A stretch of 64,000 bases of DNA from Suttonella indologenes (lineage in GTDB: Bacteria > Pseudomonadota > Gammaproteobacteria > Cardiobacteriales > Cardiobacteriaceae), in NCBI RefSeq assembly GCF_900460215.1, contig NZ_UHIA01000004.1, forward strand, positions 1,620,001-1,684,000. The letters are read 5' to 3'. A model generated the notes under the pieces. The model saw nothing but the letters and a program-made list of their open reading frames with translations. It was not told the origin of the DNA and searched no databases. The translations under genes were made by a program, and so were the position numbers. Every line of letters begins with the position of its first letter. Within the stretch, counting starts at the first letter, position 1. This document shows, one piece after another, positions 25,685 through 35,037 of the stretch.

Positions 25685-26259
25685 TGCAAGCATGGTTTCA
25701 AAAACGCCATATCGTATGGATAGCCCTCAGCGCCGTCATTGTCGGCATTTGGCTGCGCCATCAGACAATCGAGCATGCGGAAAAAGACGAATCGCCGCAG
25801 GCGCCGCCGCTCTTAGTCGTGCATGAAGGCATCAGCTATCGCTATGACGAACAGGGCAATAGCCATATGAAACTCAGCGCGCCGCTTACCCATTATTATC
25901 AAGACGCACGCGGCACGGAATTTACCCAACCGCGCCTACATCATCAGCAAGGCGAGATGCATACCCATATCCGCGCCGATTACGCACAGCAAAACGAAGC
26001 CGGCACGGAATTGCATTTGGAAAACAATGTCTTTGCCGAGCGGCAAAACGGAGAAGACAGCGCCACGCGCTTTGAATTTTCAACAGATAAGATGTTGTAT
26101 CGCATCGATAAAAACCAAGCGGAAAGCGATGCACCCGTTTTGATTCGCAGCGCCGACAGCACAACTCATGCCATCGGCACAATATGGCATTTAAATCAGA
26201 ATTTATTTATACTAAAACAAAATGTACGGAGTTATTATGCGCCTCATCACAATTTTTAG
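25684..26259 (+). CDS. lptC: LPS export protein LptC
   Basis: A 191-residue bitopic inner-membrane protein. One N-terminal helix (about residues 9-24) anchors a periplasmic beta-jellyroll that takes LPS from LptBFG and hands it to LptA. Recognisable stretches are GISYRYDEQGNSHMKLSAPLTHYY and the repeated beta-strand pattern. The A of its ATG is the last base of the kdsD stop, so the two genes are tightly coupled. Sequence conservation in LptC is always low, so position (kdsD-lptC-lptA-lptB) is important evidence. Confidence 0.9.
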   Translation: MQAWFQKRHIVWIALSAVIVGIWLRHQTIEHAEKDESPQAPPLLVVHEGISYRYDEQGNSHMKLSAPLTHYYQDARGTEFTQPRLHHQQGEMHTHIRADYAQQNEAGTELHLENNVFAERQNGEDSATRFEFSTDKMLYRIDKNQAESDAPVLIRSADSTTHAIGTIWHLNQNLFILKQNVRSYYAPHHNF

Positions 26260-26713
26260 CCTTAGCGCTGCCCTATTCATGCACAGCGCCATCGCACAAA
26301 ACAGCGACAACTACAAAGAAATCCCCATCAATCTGAGCGCCGACCAAGGCGAATACGATGCTATTGCAGGACGCGCCACCTATACCGGCAATGTGGACAT
26401 CACCCAAGGCGAGATGAACCTCAAAGGCGATAAAGTCGTCATTCACATCAGCGAAGGCGAAGTTACCCTAATCGAAGCATGGGGCAAACTCGCCACCTTC
26501 CACTATGTGGCTAAAAACGAACCGCCGATTGACGGACGCGGACAATACATGAAATATACCATCGCCAGCTCGACCGTGGAAATCAATGGACAAGCCTATG
26601 TCAAACAAGAAAAAAACGAAACGCACGGCGAAACCCTCACCTATAACCTCGCCAAAGAGCAAGTCAGCGGCAAACGCGTCAAGATGACCCTAACTCCGAA
26701 ATCAGGCGGCTAA
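26237..26713 (+). CDS. lptA: LPS transport periplasmic protein LptA
   Basis: A 158-residue periplasmic protein that forms the beta-jellyroll bridge carrying LPS to LptD. The start at MRLITIF has CGGAG upstream; the next Met upstream gives a poor signal peptide. Signal cleavage is probably after HSAIA. The OstA fold is seen in LSADQGEYDAIAGRATYTGNV, GDKVVIH and DGRGQYMKYTIASSTVEI. It overlaps the end of lptC by 23 bases and abuts lptB. Confidence 0.94.
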   Translation: MRLITIFSLSAALFMHSAIAQNSDNYKEIPINLSADQGEYDAIAGRATYTGNVDITQGEMNLKGDKVVIHISEGEVTLIEAWGKLATFHYVAKNEPPIDGRGQYMKYTIASSTVEINGQAYVKQEKNETHGETLTYNLAKEQVSGKRVKMTLTPKSGG

Positions 26714-27442
26714 ATGAGCGGATTGCAAGCGGTCAGTCTGCAAAAACGCTATAAAGCGCGCACCGTCTTAAGCGACTTCTCCCTGCACATTCGGCAAGGC
26801 GAAGTCGTCGGCTTATTAGGACCCAACGGCGCCGGCAAAACCACCAGCTTTTATATGATTGTCGGACTCATCAAACCCGACGGCGGAAAAATTCTCCTTG
26901 ACGAACAGGAAATTACCCGCCTACCCATTCATGAACGCGCCAAACGCGGCATTTCTTACCTGCCGCAGGAAGCCAGTGTCTTTCGCAAACTCAGCGTGCG
27001 CGACAATATCTTGGCGATATTAGAACTCAGCAGCCCGCTCAAACGTGCCGCCCGCCAAGCGCGTGCAGAAGAACTGATGCAAGACTTAGGCATCGCCCAT
27101 CTCGCCAATACTTTGGGCATCTCCCTTTCGGGCGGCGAACGCCGCCGCTGCGAAATCGCCCGCGCCCTAGCCAGTAACCCGCGCTATATTTTATTGGACG
27201 AACCCTTTGCCGGCGTCGACCCGATAGCCGTCGGCGACATCCGCAACATCATCACCCATCTGACCGAACGTAATATCGGCGTGCTGATTACTGACCATAA
27301 CGTGCGCGAAACGCTGAAAAGCTGCGACCGCGCTTATATTTTAGGCGGCGGCGAAGTCATCGCCGAAGGCGATGCACAGGCGATTGTCAATAATGAACGC
27401 GCGCGGCAAATCTATCTTGGTGATGATTTTAGTTTGAACTGA
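26714..27442 (+). CDS. lptB: LPS export ABC transporter ATPase LptB
   Basis: A 242-residue ATPase powering LPS extraction with LptF/LptG, which are not in the window. Walker A is GPNGAGKTT, the Q-loop region is SYLPQEASVFRKL, the signature is LSGGERRR, and Walker B is YILLDEPFAGVDP. The H-loop is VLITDHNVRETL. The ATG directly follows the lptA stop. The family-typical end (YLGDDFSLN) is present. All catalytic elements are intact. Confidence 0.97.
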   Translation: MSGLQAVSLQKRYKARTVLSDFSLHIRQGEVVGLLGPNGAGKTTSFYMIVGLIKPDGGKILLDEQEITRLPIHERAKRGISYLPQEASVFRKLSVRDNILAILELSSPLKRAARQARAEELMQDLGIAHLANTLGISLSGGERRRCEIARALASNPRYILLDEPFAGVDPIAVGDIRNIITHLTERNIGVLITDHNVRETLKSCDRAYILGGGEVIAEGDAQAIVNNERARQIYLGDDFSLN

Positions 27443-27449
27443 GCAGCGT

Positions 27450-28868
27450 ATGGCATTCTCGCAACAGCAAAATCTTGACGTAAAACTCAAACAGCGAATT
27501 GCCCTGACCCCGCAATTCCAGCAGGCGATTAAGATTTTGAACATGAATGCCCAAGAGCTTTCGCTGGAAGTCTCGCAAATGCTCTCACAAAACTTTATGC
27601 TCAATTTTGAAGACGACGGTCTGCGCGAAGAGCGCAGCGAGCAGGAAGAAAGCGAAGACATTGACGACGGACTGCTTAAGGAACTCGGCGAAGACCTGCC
27701 CTATGACGGCGAATGGGAAGATGTTTACGAAGACTGGCAGGACCATGGCTCGCGTCGGGAAGAAAACAGCAATTTAGAAGAGTTTATCAGCCACAGCCAT
27801 AGTCTTGAAAGCTATCTGCTCGAGCAATTGGAACAAATGCCGATTAGCGAGGAATTACGCCGTACGGCAGAACTGCTGCTTTATCATTTAGACGAAGACG
27901 GCTATCTGCGCGAGCCGCCTCAAAAACTCGCCAAACTCTATCAACTCGAACTCAATGCCGTTAATAAAGCCATTGCCTTGATTAAGAACTGCCAACCCAC
28001 CGGCGTCGGCGCAGCGGATTTAGAAGAATGTATACACTTGCAATTAGAGCAGCTACCACCTAAAACCCCGCATCTAGGCACGCTCAAGCGCATTATGGCG
28101 CGGCATTTTCTGTTTATCGGCAAAAATCCGCAGCTGATCCAGCAGCGCCTCAACCTGAGCGAACAGGAATACCGTCAGGCAATTGCTTTATTAGAAAGTT
28201 TGAATCCGCAGCCCGGACAGGGATTTACCCCTTCAAACGGCAATTTTATCCAACCCGAAATCATCGTACGCGAGAAAAACAATATCAGCTATATTGAAAT
28301 CGATCCTTCGCTCAGCCCTTCGCTGAGCATCAATGAAGAATACGCCGCGATGATTAAACATGCCAATGAGCAAGAAAAAACGCTTTTGCAGGCGCAGCTG
28401 AATGAAGCGCGTTGGTTTTTAAGTGCGATTGACAAACGCGCCGACATCATCCGCCGCGTAGCAGGCGTCATCGTCGCTCTGCAGCAAGAGTTTTTCCAAG
28501 AAGGCGAAAAAGCCATGCGTCCGATGACGCGGCAGAAAATCGCCGATATGTTGGATATTCATGAAAGCACCGTCTCGCGTGCCGTCAACGGCAAATACCT
28601 CAGCTGCAAACGCGGTGTTTACGAATTGCGCTATTTCTTCTCCACCCAGCTCGAAAGCACCGACGGCGGCGAAGACCAATCCACCACCGCCATTAAAGCC
28701 ACTATCACCGAAATGATTGCGGCGGAGAATCCGAAAAAACCTTTGTCCGATCAAAATATCGCCGATCGTTTGGCAGAAGAGGAAGGTTACAAAATCGCCC
28801 GTCGTACCGTTGCCAAATATCGCGAAGAACTCAATATTCCCACTTCCACCGAAAGAAAACGCCGCTAA
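27450..28868 (+). CDS. rpoN: RNA polymerase sigma-54 factor
   Basis: A 472-residue alternative sigma factor. The Gln-rich activator-interacting N-terminus (QQQNLDVKLKQRIALTPQFQQAIKIL) is followed by an acidic linker, the core-binding domain, the -12 recognition HTH (DMLDIHESTVSRAVNGKYL) and the RpoN box (ARRTVAKYREEL) for the -24 element. It sits 7 bases after lptB, a position conserved in many gammaproteobacteria. The usual downstream hpf/ptsN genes are missing; a terminator for the opposite strand and a family-B element follow instead. Confidence 0.97.
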   Translation: MAFSQQQNLDVKLKQRIALTPQFQQAIKILNMNAQELSLEVSQMLSQNFMLNFEDDGLREERSEQEESEDIDDGLLKELGEDLPYDGEWEDVYEDWQDHGSRREENSNLEEFISHSHSLESYLLEQLEQMPISEELRRTAELLLYHLDEDGYLREPPQKLAKLYQLELNAVNKAIALIKNCQPTGVGAADLEECIHLQLEQLPPKTPHLGTLKRIMARHFLFIGKNPQLIQQRLNLSEQEYRQAIALLESLNPQPGQGFTPSNGNFIQPEIIVREKNNISYIEIDPSLSPSLSINEEYAAMIKHANEQEKTLLQAQLNEARWFLSAIDKRADIIRRVAGVIVALQQEFFQEGEKAMRPMTRQKIADMLDIHESTVSRAVNGKYLSCKRGVYELRYFFSTQLESTDGGEDQSTTAIKATITEMIAAENPKKPLSDQNIADRLAEEEGYKIARRTVAKYREELNIPTSTERKRR

Positions 28869-28903
28869 TCGCGCGCACTTCATCAGGTTTGTGCGCCGCA
28901 AAA

Positions 28904-28927
28904 CAAAAACGCCCGAAAACGGACGTG
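28904..28927 (-). terminator. Terminator for argE operon
   Basis: Read on the minus strand: ACGTCCG-TTTT-CGGGCGT followed by TTTTTG. It lies beyond the family-B element that follows the argE stop, so it is probably the original argE terminator pushed about 90 bases downstream. Confidence 0.65.
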
Positions 28928-28950
28928 AAATAAAAAAGTATCGTCCATTA

Positions 28951-29043
28951 TATAGTCTCTTAACTTCAAAATGAGATTATTCTAAGCGCTTCTCCTGACA
29001 AAATGTGTATCTCTAAGTCTCATTTTGAAGTTAAGGTACTATA
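28951..29043. repeat. Family-B miniature element at the argE stop codon
   Basis: A 93-base copy in reverse orientation, ending AAGTTAAGGTACTATA. It overlaps the argE stop: removing it with one TA turns the present TAG into TAA, leaving the protein unchanged. Confidence 0.9.
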
Positions 29044-30181
29044 AACAGGCGTCTTTGACCAAATCCGCCAATAATACGCAGCAGCGTTCCAACTGGGATT
29101 TTTCAATCCATTCATCCGGCTGATGCGCTTGCAAGATGCTGCCCGGCCCGAGGATGACCGCTTGGAATCCCGCCTGCTGGAAATGCCCTGCTTCGGTGGC
29201 ATAGGCGACATGTTCCAGCTGAGTGTCGGGCAGATGTTTGGCAAGTAATGCCAGCAATTCGGCATTATCGCGATTGACCAATCCCGGCACGATTGCACTG
29301 GTCAATTCCGTTTCAATCCGCAAATCGCTATTGGCGACGCATAATTGCTGTGCATAAGCCTCAACCCTTGCCAAGACCGCTTCGATGCTTTGCTCGGGCA
29401 AATTGCGGATTTCCCAATCCAGCACGCATTCGCGCGCCAATACATTATGCGCGATGCCGCCTTGAATCATGCCGACATGCAAAGAGCTGTGCGGCACATT
29501 AAAAGCGGGATTGATTTCCCCGTCGGCAATCAAATCATACATAACTTGCTCGATATAGCCGACCAATTTTCCCGCCTCATGCACGGCGGAAACGCCTTGA
29601 TGCAGAATTTGCGAGGAATGCGCCGCCATGCCCGTCAAAGTTGTGCGGATATTGACGATGCCTTTTTGCCCGACGACGGGCGCCAGCAAAGTCGGCTCAC
29701 CGATAATCGCCCAAGCCGACTGCGCACCCCATTCTTGCAAGGTTCGGGCAATCCGCGGCGCTTTGTCGCAGCCGACTTCTTCGTCATAAGAAAAAGCAAA
29801 ATACACCGGTTTTTGCAAAGGCAATTGCTGCCAAGCAGGCGCGCTCGCCAATACGCAGGCGATAAAGCCTTTCATATCGCAGACACCGCGTCCGATGAGT
29901 TTGTCGCCGCTGTCGCGCATGACAAAGGGATCCGCCGTCCACGGCTGCCCTGCTACCGGCACGACATCGGTATGCCCTGAAAAAATCAGACCGCCTGCCG
30001 TCTGTGGCCCAATCTGCGCAATCAAGGATGCCTTAGGCAGACCTTCTTCATCTTCTAAACGCAGGCAATGAATGCCCAAATCCTGCAAATAGTCTTGCAC
30101 CCAATCCATCAAGCCCAAATTGCTTTCGCTGGAAATGGTGTTATGCGCAATCAGTTCTTGCAAAATTTCTTGATAATTCAT
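29039..30181 (-). CDS. argE: Acetylornithine deacetylase
   Basis: A 380-residue M20-family zinc hydrolase that releases ornithine from N-acetylornithine in arginine synthesis. The metal ligands are in FSGHTDVVP (His), CDMKGF (Asp), YDEEVGCD (Glu-Glu), GEPT and EAGHFQQAG (His). The dimerisation domain (about residues 180-290) is complete. The stop codon TAG comes from the inserted family-B element. It lies 3 bases after the YfcC transporter gene on the same strand, suggesting joint control of arginine/ornithine supply. Confidence 0.93.
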   Translation of the reverse strand: MNYQEILQELIAHNTISSESNLGLMDWVQDYLQDLGIHCLRLEDEEGLPKASLIAQIGPQTAGGLIFSGHTDVVPVAGQPWTADPFVMRDSGDKLIGRGVCDMKGFIACVLASAPAWQQLPLQKPVYFAFSYDEEVGCDKAPRIARTLQEWGAQSAWAIIGEPTLLAPVVGQKGIVNIRTTLTGMAAHSSQILHQGVSAVHEAGKLVGYIEQVMYDLIADGEINPAFNVPHSSLHVGMIQGGIAHNVLARECVLDWEIRNLPEQSIEAVLARVEAYAQQLCVANSDLRIETELTSAIVPGLVNRDNAELLALLAKHLPDTQLEHVAYATEAGHFQQAGFQAVILGPGSILQAHQPDEWIEKSQLERCCVLLADLVKDACL

Positions 30182-30184
30182 GAA

Positions 30185-31576
30185 TCAGCTCCATCCTATA
30201 TTCGCCACTAGCGCCAAAAAGACCCAAGCCAAGAGATAAGCTTTAAGCAGCAGCGGAAAGAAAAATTTTACCCAGCGGTCATAAGGCATACCCACCAAAG
30301 CCAGCATTGCCAAAGTGCCGCCGGAAGTGGGTGCAATCATATTGGTAAAGCCGTCGCCGACTTGGAAAGCCGACACCGCCACTTGCCGCGTCATGCCGAT
30401 TAAATCCGATAAAGGAATCATAATCGGCATGGTGGCAACCGCCTGCCCGCTACCGGAAGGGATAAAGAAATTGATGATGCCGTGCACAATGCTCATTAAA
30501 ATCGTGCTGACGGTTACCGGAAAATCATTCAAACCTGAAGCCAAGCTATTGATAATCGTATCGCCGATAGCGCCCTGCTCCAGCAGCACTTGGATGCCGC
30601 GCGCAAAGCCGATTAACAATGCCCCCTTGCTGACCGCCGCCGCCCCTTCGCCGAATTTTTGCGCAATTTCATTAGGACGCATGCCCACAACTAATCCGCT
30701 CAACACGGCAATTAAGAGAAAAATTCCCGCAATTTCATTAATATACCATTTGTATTGAAACACACCGAACAGCATCAATGCCAAGCCGGCAAGGAAAATG
30801 CCTAAAATCGTCCAATCTTTGCCGCCCATGCGGTAATCCTTAATCGGTTTTGCTAATGTCAAACCGGCGGTAGAGACGCCAAGCGACAAACTCGCCTGCG
30901 GATTGCGGCGGATTTTCACCAAATAGCGCGCATTATGATGGGCAACTGTTGCCAAAATAATCAAGGCAAACACGCTGCGCACGACAGCGCCGGAGAAAAT
31001 TTCCAATTGGGCGATTTGATGCGACACACCGACCGTATAAGGATTAATCGGCGATGTGGCGAAACCGAAGCCGATGCCGCCGATAGCAATGCCCAGCCCT
31101 ACCATGACATCGCCGCCGATTGCCAAGCCTAGTAAAACCGCAATTGGCACTAGGGCGATATTATTTTCATAGCCCACCGCAATGCCCAGTAAACCGAAAG
31201 CAAAAGTACTGATCCACACCAGCAAAGTGCCGCGTTCCTGTCCTAATTTGCCGACCATGCTGCCGACCGCATTTTCCAACATCTGCGTTGCCGACAAAAT
31301 ATGGAACAAACCGCCGGCGATAAAAGCGATAAAAATCACGCTTGCCGAAGCCACCATGCCTTTAGGAATAGCGAAAAAGGCATCTAAAATCGAGAGCCTG
31401 CCACCTTCGACCTGATGATAGGTATTGGCGAGCACCATCATGCGCCCGCCGATTTCCGCCCGCTCGAAACTGCCTGCCGGCACAATCCAAGTCAGCAACC
31501 ATGTAAACAATAAAATATAGAAAATCAGCGCCAAAGGATCGGGAATCCAGCGCAGCATGCGATTCATATCTTTCAT
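30185..31576 (-). CDS. YfcC/DcuC-family membrane transporter
   Basis: A 463-residue protein with about 12 hydrophobic segments. Family signatures are the N-terminal WIPDPLALIFYILLFTWLLTWIVPAG, the AVGYENNIALVPIAVLL segment, FATSPINPYTVG and the C-terminal GDGFTNMIAPTSGG. Relatives are predicted carriers for C4-dicarboxylates, basic amino acids or peptides. The tight spacing to argE (3 bases) makes an arginine/ornithine-related substrate a fair guess, but no residue decides it. It starts 8 bases after the inositol monophosphatase stop. Confidence 0.85.
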   Translation of the reverse strand: MKDMNRMLRWIPDPLALIFYILLFTWLLTWIVPAGSFERAEIGGRMMVLANTYHQVEGGRLSILDAFFAIPKGMVASASVIFIAFIAGGLFHILSATQMLENAVGSMVGKLGQERGTLLVWISTFAFGLLGIAVGYENNIALVPIAVLLGLAIGGDVMVGLGIAIGGIGFGFATSPINPYTVGVSHQIAQLEIFSGAVVRSVFALIILATVAHHNARYLVKIRRNPQASLSLGVSTAGLTLAKPIKDYRMGGKDWTILGIFLAGLALMLFGVFQYKWYINEIAGIFLLIAVLSGLVVGMRPNEIAQKFGEGAAAVSKGALLIGFARGIQVLLEQGAIGDTIINSLASGLNDFPVTVSTILMSIVHGIINFFIPSGSGQAVATMPIMIPLSDLIGMTRQVAVSAFQVGDGFTNMIAPTSGGTLAMLALVGMPYDRWVKFFFPLLLKAYLLAWVFLALVANIGWS

Positions 31577-31584
31577 CTTATTCC

Positions 31585-32391
31585 TTATTTCGCCGCTTCT
31601 TGCAGACGTGCGCGGCGCAAAGCCTTCATCAGTATCGGATGCAAATAGGCATTGGCGCAGACAATCGTTTCCGTATCCAACATCGCTTTTTCATCGCCGT
31701 AATCGCTGACCAAACAGCCCGCTTCCTGCGCAATCAAAATCCCTGCCGCAATATCCCAAGGCTTGATGCCGGACTCGAAATAGCCGTCCTGCCGTCCGCA
31801 AGCCACATAGCACAAATCCAAAGCGGCAGCACCCAAGCGGCGCAAATCGCTGAAATCCTCCAGCACCGATTGGCAATAGGCGAATTGCTGCGCCATCTGC
31901 TCGGGCGTTTTAAAAGGAAAACCGGTGGCAATCATCGCCTTATGGCTGTCGCGCTGCCCATTGGCGCGAATCCGCTGTCCATTGCAAAAAGCGCCTTCGC
32001 CGCGTGCCGCGCTGAACATCTCGTCCGTAATCGGGTTATAAACCAAGCCGATTTCCAACTGCCCTTTCTTCAGCAGCGCGATAGAAATCGCAAAATGCGG
32101 CAAACCGTGGACGAAATTCGCCGTGCCGTCCAAAGGATCGATAATCCATTGATAATCGCTCTCCGCCACGCTCAAACCGCCGAACTCCTCGCCCAAAATA
32201 TCATGCTCGGGGAATTTATCCTGCAAAATCTGACGAATAATCTGCTCGGATTGCTGATCAATCACGCTGACAAAATCGCCGCGCCCTTTCTCCTGCACCT
32301 TAATACGGCTCAAATCGCGATAGCCGCGCTCAATCAGGCGCCCCGCTTCTTCCGCCGCACGGCGGGCAATCGTTAGCATAGGATGTTGCAT
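31585..32391 (-). CDS. suhB: Inositol-1-monophosphatase (SuhB family)
   Basis: A 268-residue Mg-dependent phosphatase. The metal-site motifs are all present: GEEFG (Glu), WIIDPLDGTANFVHGLPHF (DPLDGT) and the C-terminal KPWDIAAGILIAQEAG (WD). The start at MQHPMLTIARRA has GGGAGAG upstream; a 23-codon longer frame lacks such a site. In E. coli SuhB also joins the rRNA antitermination complex; whether this protein does is unknown. It heads a three-gene minus-strand run with the YfcC transporter and argE. Confidence 0.93.
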   Translation of the reverse strand: MQHPMLTIARRAAEEAGRLIERGYRDLSRIKVQEKGRGDFVSVIDQQSEQIIRQILQDKFPEHDILGEEFGGLSVAESDYQWIIDPLDGTANFVHGLPHFAISIALLKKGQLEIGLVYNPITDEMFSAARGEGAFCNGQRIRANGQRDSHKAMIATGFPFKTPEQMAQQFAYCQSVLEDFSDLRRLGAAALDLCYVACGRQDGYFESGIKPWDIAAGILIAQEAGCLVSDYGDEKAMLDTETIVCANAYLHPILMKALRRARLQEAAK

Positions 32392-32512
32392 ATCTTCTCT
32401 CCCAAAAAAATCAGGCGGCATTTTAGCAGAATGCTGCCGGTGCCGCCCGCTAATGCGCATTGCTGCCTACACAGGAGATAGAATAGATTTTTTGTAAAAA
32501 CCGCTTTTAAAG

Positions 32513-32541
32513 ATTTATTTACACGCATTTGCCCCTATAAT
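32513..32541 (+). promoter_or_regulatory. Promoter of the PiT transporter gene
   Basis: TATAAT at 32536-32541 sits about 29 bases before the start codon, with the T-rich TTTATT at 32514-32519 at about -35 with 16-base spacing. I see no Pho box (CTGTCAT-like repeats), so phosphate control is not shown. Confidence 0.45.
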
Positions 32542-32569
32542 GCGCACACCGAAATCAAGAGGAAAAGCC

Positions 32570-34150
32570 ATGAGCAAGCTTAACAGCGCAAACCCATCTG
32601 CAACAGCGAATCTTAACCGATTCTTTTTGATACTCTTTATCAGCATGGTGAGCTATTTCATCTACTGGGGACTGGGTTATACCCATTACAACCACAGCAC
32701 ACTCTTCCTCCTCGCCACCGCCTTCGGCATCTTCATGGCATTTAATATCGGCGGCAATGACGTCGCCAACTCATTCGGCACCAGCGTCGGCGCCGGCACC
32801 TTAACCATCACCCAAGCCTTATTAGTCGCCGCTATCTTTGAAGTCAGCGGCGCCGTTATCGCCGGCGGTGCGGTAACCGACACTATCCGCAAAGGCATCA
32901 TTGATCTGAATCGCATGGCTCTTGAGCCGATTAACTTCGTCTTCATCATGATGTCCGCCCTGCTCTCCTCCGCCCTGTGGCTGCTCTTTGCCACCAAAAA
33001 AGGTTGGCCGGTCTCCACCACGCATGCCATCATCGGCGGCATTGTCGGCAGCGCCTTATGCTTGGGTATCATCAGCGGCAACGACTCCGTATCGCTGATT
33101 CAATGGAACAGACTCGGACAAATCGTCGCTTCTTGGGTGCTTTCGCCCGTCTTAGGCGGCATCGCCTCTTATCTCATCTTCTCGCAAATCAAGAAAAATG
33201 TACTGGATTACAACGTCCTTGCCGATGAAAAATTAAAAGCCATCAAAGCCGAACGCAAAGCCTATAAAAAAACCCACCGCGAACAATTCGAACTGCTCAG
33301 CGAATCGGAAAAAGTCGCCGCCGCCTCCGCCATGGCACGCGACATAGAAATTTATGAAGACCCCGAGCTTGACCCCGAAGAACTCGAATCCGACTACTAC
33401 CGCGGACTCTACGAAATCGACCGACGCAAACAATCGCTCAATACCTACAAAGCCCTGCACTCTTGGGTGCCCTTTATCGCCTCTGTCGGCGGCATGATCA
33501 TCGCCTCTATGCTCATCTTCAAAGGGCTGAAAAACATGAAATTAGGGCTTAGCGACATCGGCAGCTATTTCGTCATCTTCATGTTCGGCGCCGGCATTTG
33601 GATGGCAACCTTCATCTACGCCAAAACCCTAAAACGCAAAGACCTCGGCAAATCCACCTTCCTCATATTTTCATGGATGCAAGTCTTTACCGCCGCCGGC
33701 TTTGCCTTCAGCCACGGCGCCAACGACATCGCCAATGCCATCGGACCCTTTGCCGCCATTATGGACGTACTCAAAAGTGGCGATATCGGCAGCCAATCCC
33801 CCATTCCGCCGGTCGCCATGCTGACCTTCGGCGTCGCCTTGATTGCCGGACTGTGGTTTATCGGCAAAGAAGTCATCACTACCGTCGGCAGCAAATTAGC
33901 GGAAATGCACCCAGCCTCCGGCTTTAGCGCCGAACTGGCGGCGGCTTCTGTAGTCATGATGGCATCGATTATGGGCTTGCCCGTATCCAGCACACATATT
34001 CTCGTCGGCGCCGTATTAGGCATCGGCTTAGTCAATCGCAATGCCAATTGGGCTTTGATGAAACCGATTGGGCTGGCGTGGATTATCACCCTGCCCTCCG
34101 CCGCTTTCCTATCCGCGACCAGCTTTTTAATCCTGCGCGCGATTTTTTAA
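32570..34150 (+). CDS. pit: PiT-family inorganic phosphate transporter
   Basis: A 526-residue inner-membrane symporter. The two inverted-topology halves each carry the family signature: GGNDVANSFGTSVGAG near residue 70 and HGANDIANAIGPFAAI near 385. A second conserved pair is PVSTTHAIIGGIVG and PVSSTHILVGAVLG. A charged cytoplasmic loop of about 90 residues (near 215-305, rich in Lys/Glu) separates the halves. The start MSKLNSA has AGAGGAAA upstream. It is monocistronic, with its own promoter and terminator. No pap/pho regulatory gene such as a PhoU-like DUF47 partner is adjacent. Confidence 0.95.
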   Translation: MSKLNSANPSATANLNRFFLILFISMVSYFIYWGLGYTHYNHSTLFLLATAFGIFMAFNIGGNDVANSFGTSVGAGTLTITQALLVAAIFEVSGAVIAGGAVTDTIRKGIIDLNRMALEPINFVFIMMSALLSSALWLLFATKKGWPVSTTHAIIGGIVGSALCLGIISGNDSVSLIQWNRLGQIVASWVLSPVLGGIASYLIFSQIKKNVLDYNVLADEKLKAIKAERKAYKKTHREQFELLSESEKVAAASAMARDIEIYEDPELDPEELESDYYRGLYEIDRRKQSLNTYKALHSWVPFIASVGGMIIASMLIFKGLKNMKLGLSDIGSYFVIFMFGAGIWMATFIYAKTLKRKDLGKSTFLIFSWMQVFTAAGFAFSHGANDIANAIGPFAAIMDVLKSGDIGSQSPIPPVAMLTFGVALIAGLWFIGKEVITTVGSKLAEMHPASGFSAELAAASVVMMASIMGLPVSSTHILVGAVLGIGLVNRNANWALMKPIGLAWIITLPSAAFLSATSFLILRAIF

Positions 34151-34239
34151 TTGCTGTCTATCGTCGAAGCAGTGGGAATTCATATCAGATATGCCGATAC
34201 TGAATACCTTTCCATTTCTCGACGATAAGATTCAAGCAA

Positions 34240-34276
34240 AAGGCGGCCCGAATATGCCGGACCGCCTTGCTCTTTT
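34240..34276 (+). terminator. Terminator after pit
   Basis: AAGGCGG-C-CCG pairs with CGG-A-CCGCCTT across one mismatch, with the loop AATATGC, followed by GCTCTTTTATC. It lies 90 bases past the pit stop; the A-rich left side could also serve the convergent gene at 34349. Confidence 0.6.
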
Positions 34277-34348
34277 ATCAAGCGAAGCACTAAAAATAAT
34301 GCGGTATCGATTTATACACTTTCTATTTCTGCGGCTACCTGCCGAAAC

Positions 34349-34966
34349 TTAGCGCCTAAATTTGATTTTTTTCGCATCAAATGCGTTCGGATCACGTTGG
34401 GCAATCTTTTCTCCCCAATCATTCAATATCTCCTGCGCATATTCCTCATATTCGGGATCTTCCCTGTTTTGAAGGACATACATCATCTCTTGATAAGCAT
34501 AAATTCCGCCGCTATCTTCCAATGCCGCGTTCTGCCCGCCCTCATTGCAATACGGCAGGCGAATGCGTAAGGGTTTGATCAGTAAAGCCTCACACAAAAT
34601 CTCATGCTCCCAATCATCACCAAAATCATAGGTATACATCAGCTTTTCGCCCACCGATAACACATCGGACATCAAAGGCAATCTTTGCGGCTTTCTCTTT
34701 TTAGATGCCGCCTCACTCTGCGAATGATCAAAAAAATCCCATTCTTCATTCGTAGGATAAATCGACGGCGAACGTCTGCCGTGCTTCTGCTTTTTCCAAA
34801 AAGAAAATAAATGATAGCCTTGCCACTCAAAAGCGGATTGAATGGCATGATGCAAAGCATCTAAATTCATATCCACCGGCACCAGAATTCTGCGCCAAAT
34901 TTCAGGTTCGCTATCCACAAGATGAATGCGTAATTGGTAAGCAAGCGTCAGAGGACTTGTCATCAT
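34349..34966 (-). CDS. Plasmid pRiA4b ORF-3-like domain protein
   Basis: A 205-residue protein of the pRiA4b ORF-3 family: YQLRIHLVDSEPEIWRRILVP at the start, LDALHHAIQSAFEW, then TYDFGDDWEHEI and the acidic tail with DWGEKI. The family is widespread and structurally known, but its biochemical role is unclear. Members occur on plasmids and chromosomes, sometimes fused to SEC-C motifs, which are absent here. It stands alone between pit and a small unrelated gene. A second Met directly after the first could also be the start. Confidence 0.88.
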   Translation of the reverse strand: MMTSPLTLAYQLRIHLVDSEPEIWRRILVPVDMNLDALHHAIQSAFEWQGYHLFSFWKKQKHGRRSPSIYPTNEEWDFFDHSQSEAASKKRKPQRLPLMSDVLSVGEKLMYTYDFGDDWEHEILCEALLIKPLRIRLPYCNEGGQNAALEDSGGIYAYQEMMYVLQNREDPEYEEYAQEILNDWGEKIAQRDPNAFDAKKIKFRR

Positions 34967-35037
34967 TGCTCCGTTTTTTCAAAAAGATAAATTAAACCAT
35001 ATTTATAAGAGATAGTTACCGCAGAAAATCTGAAGCA

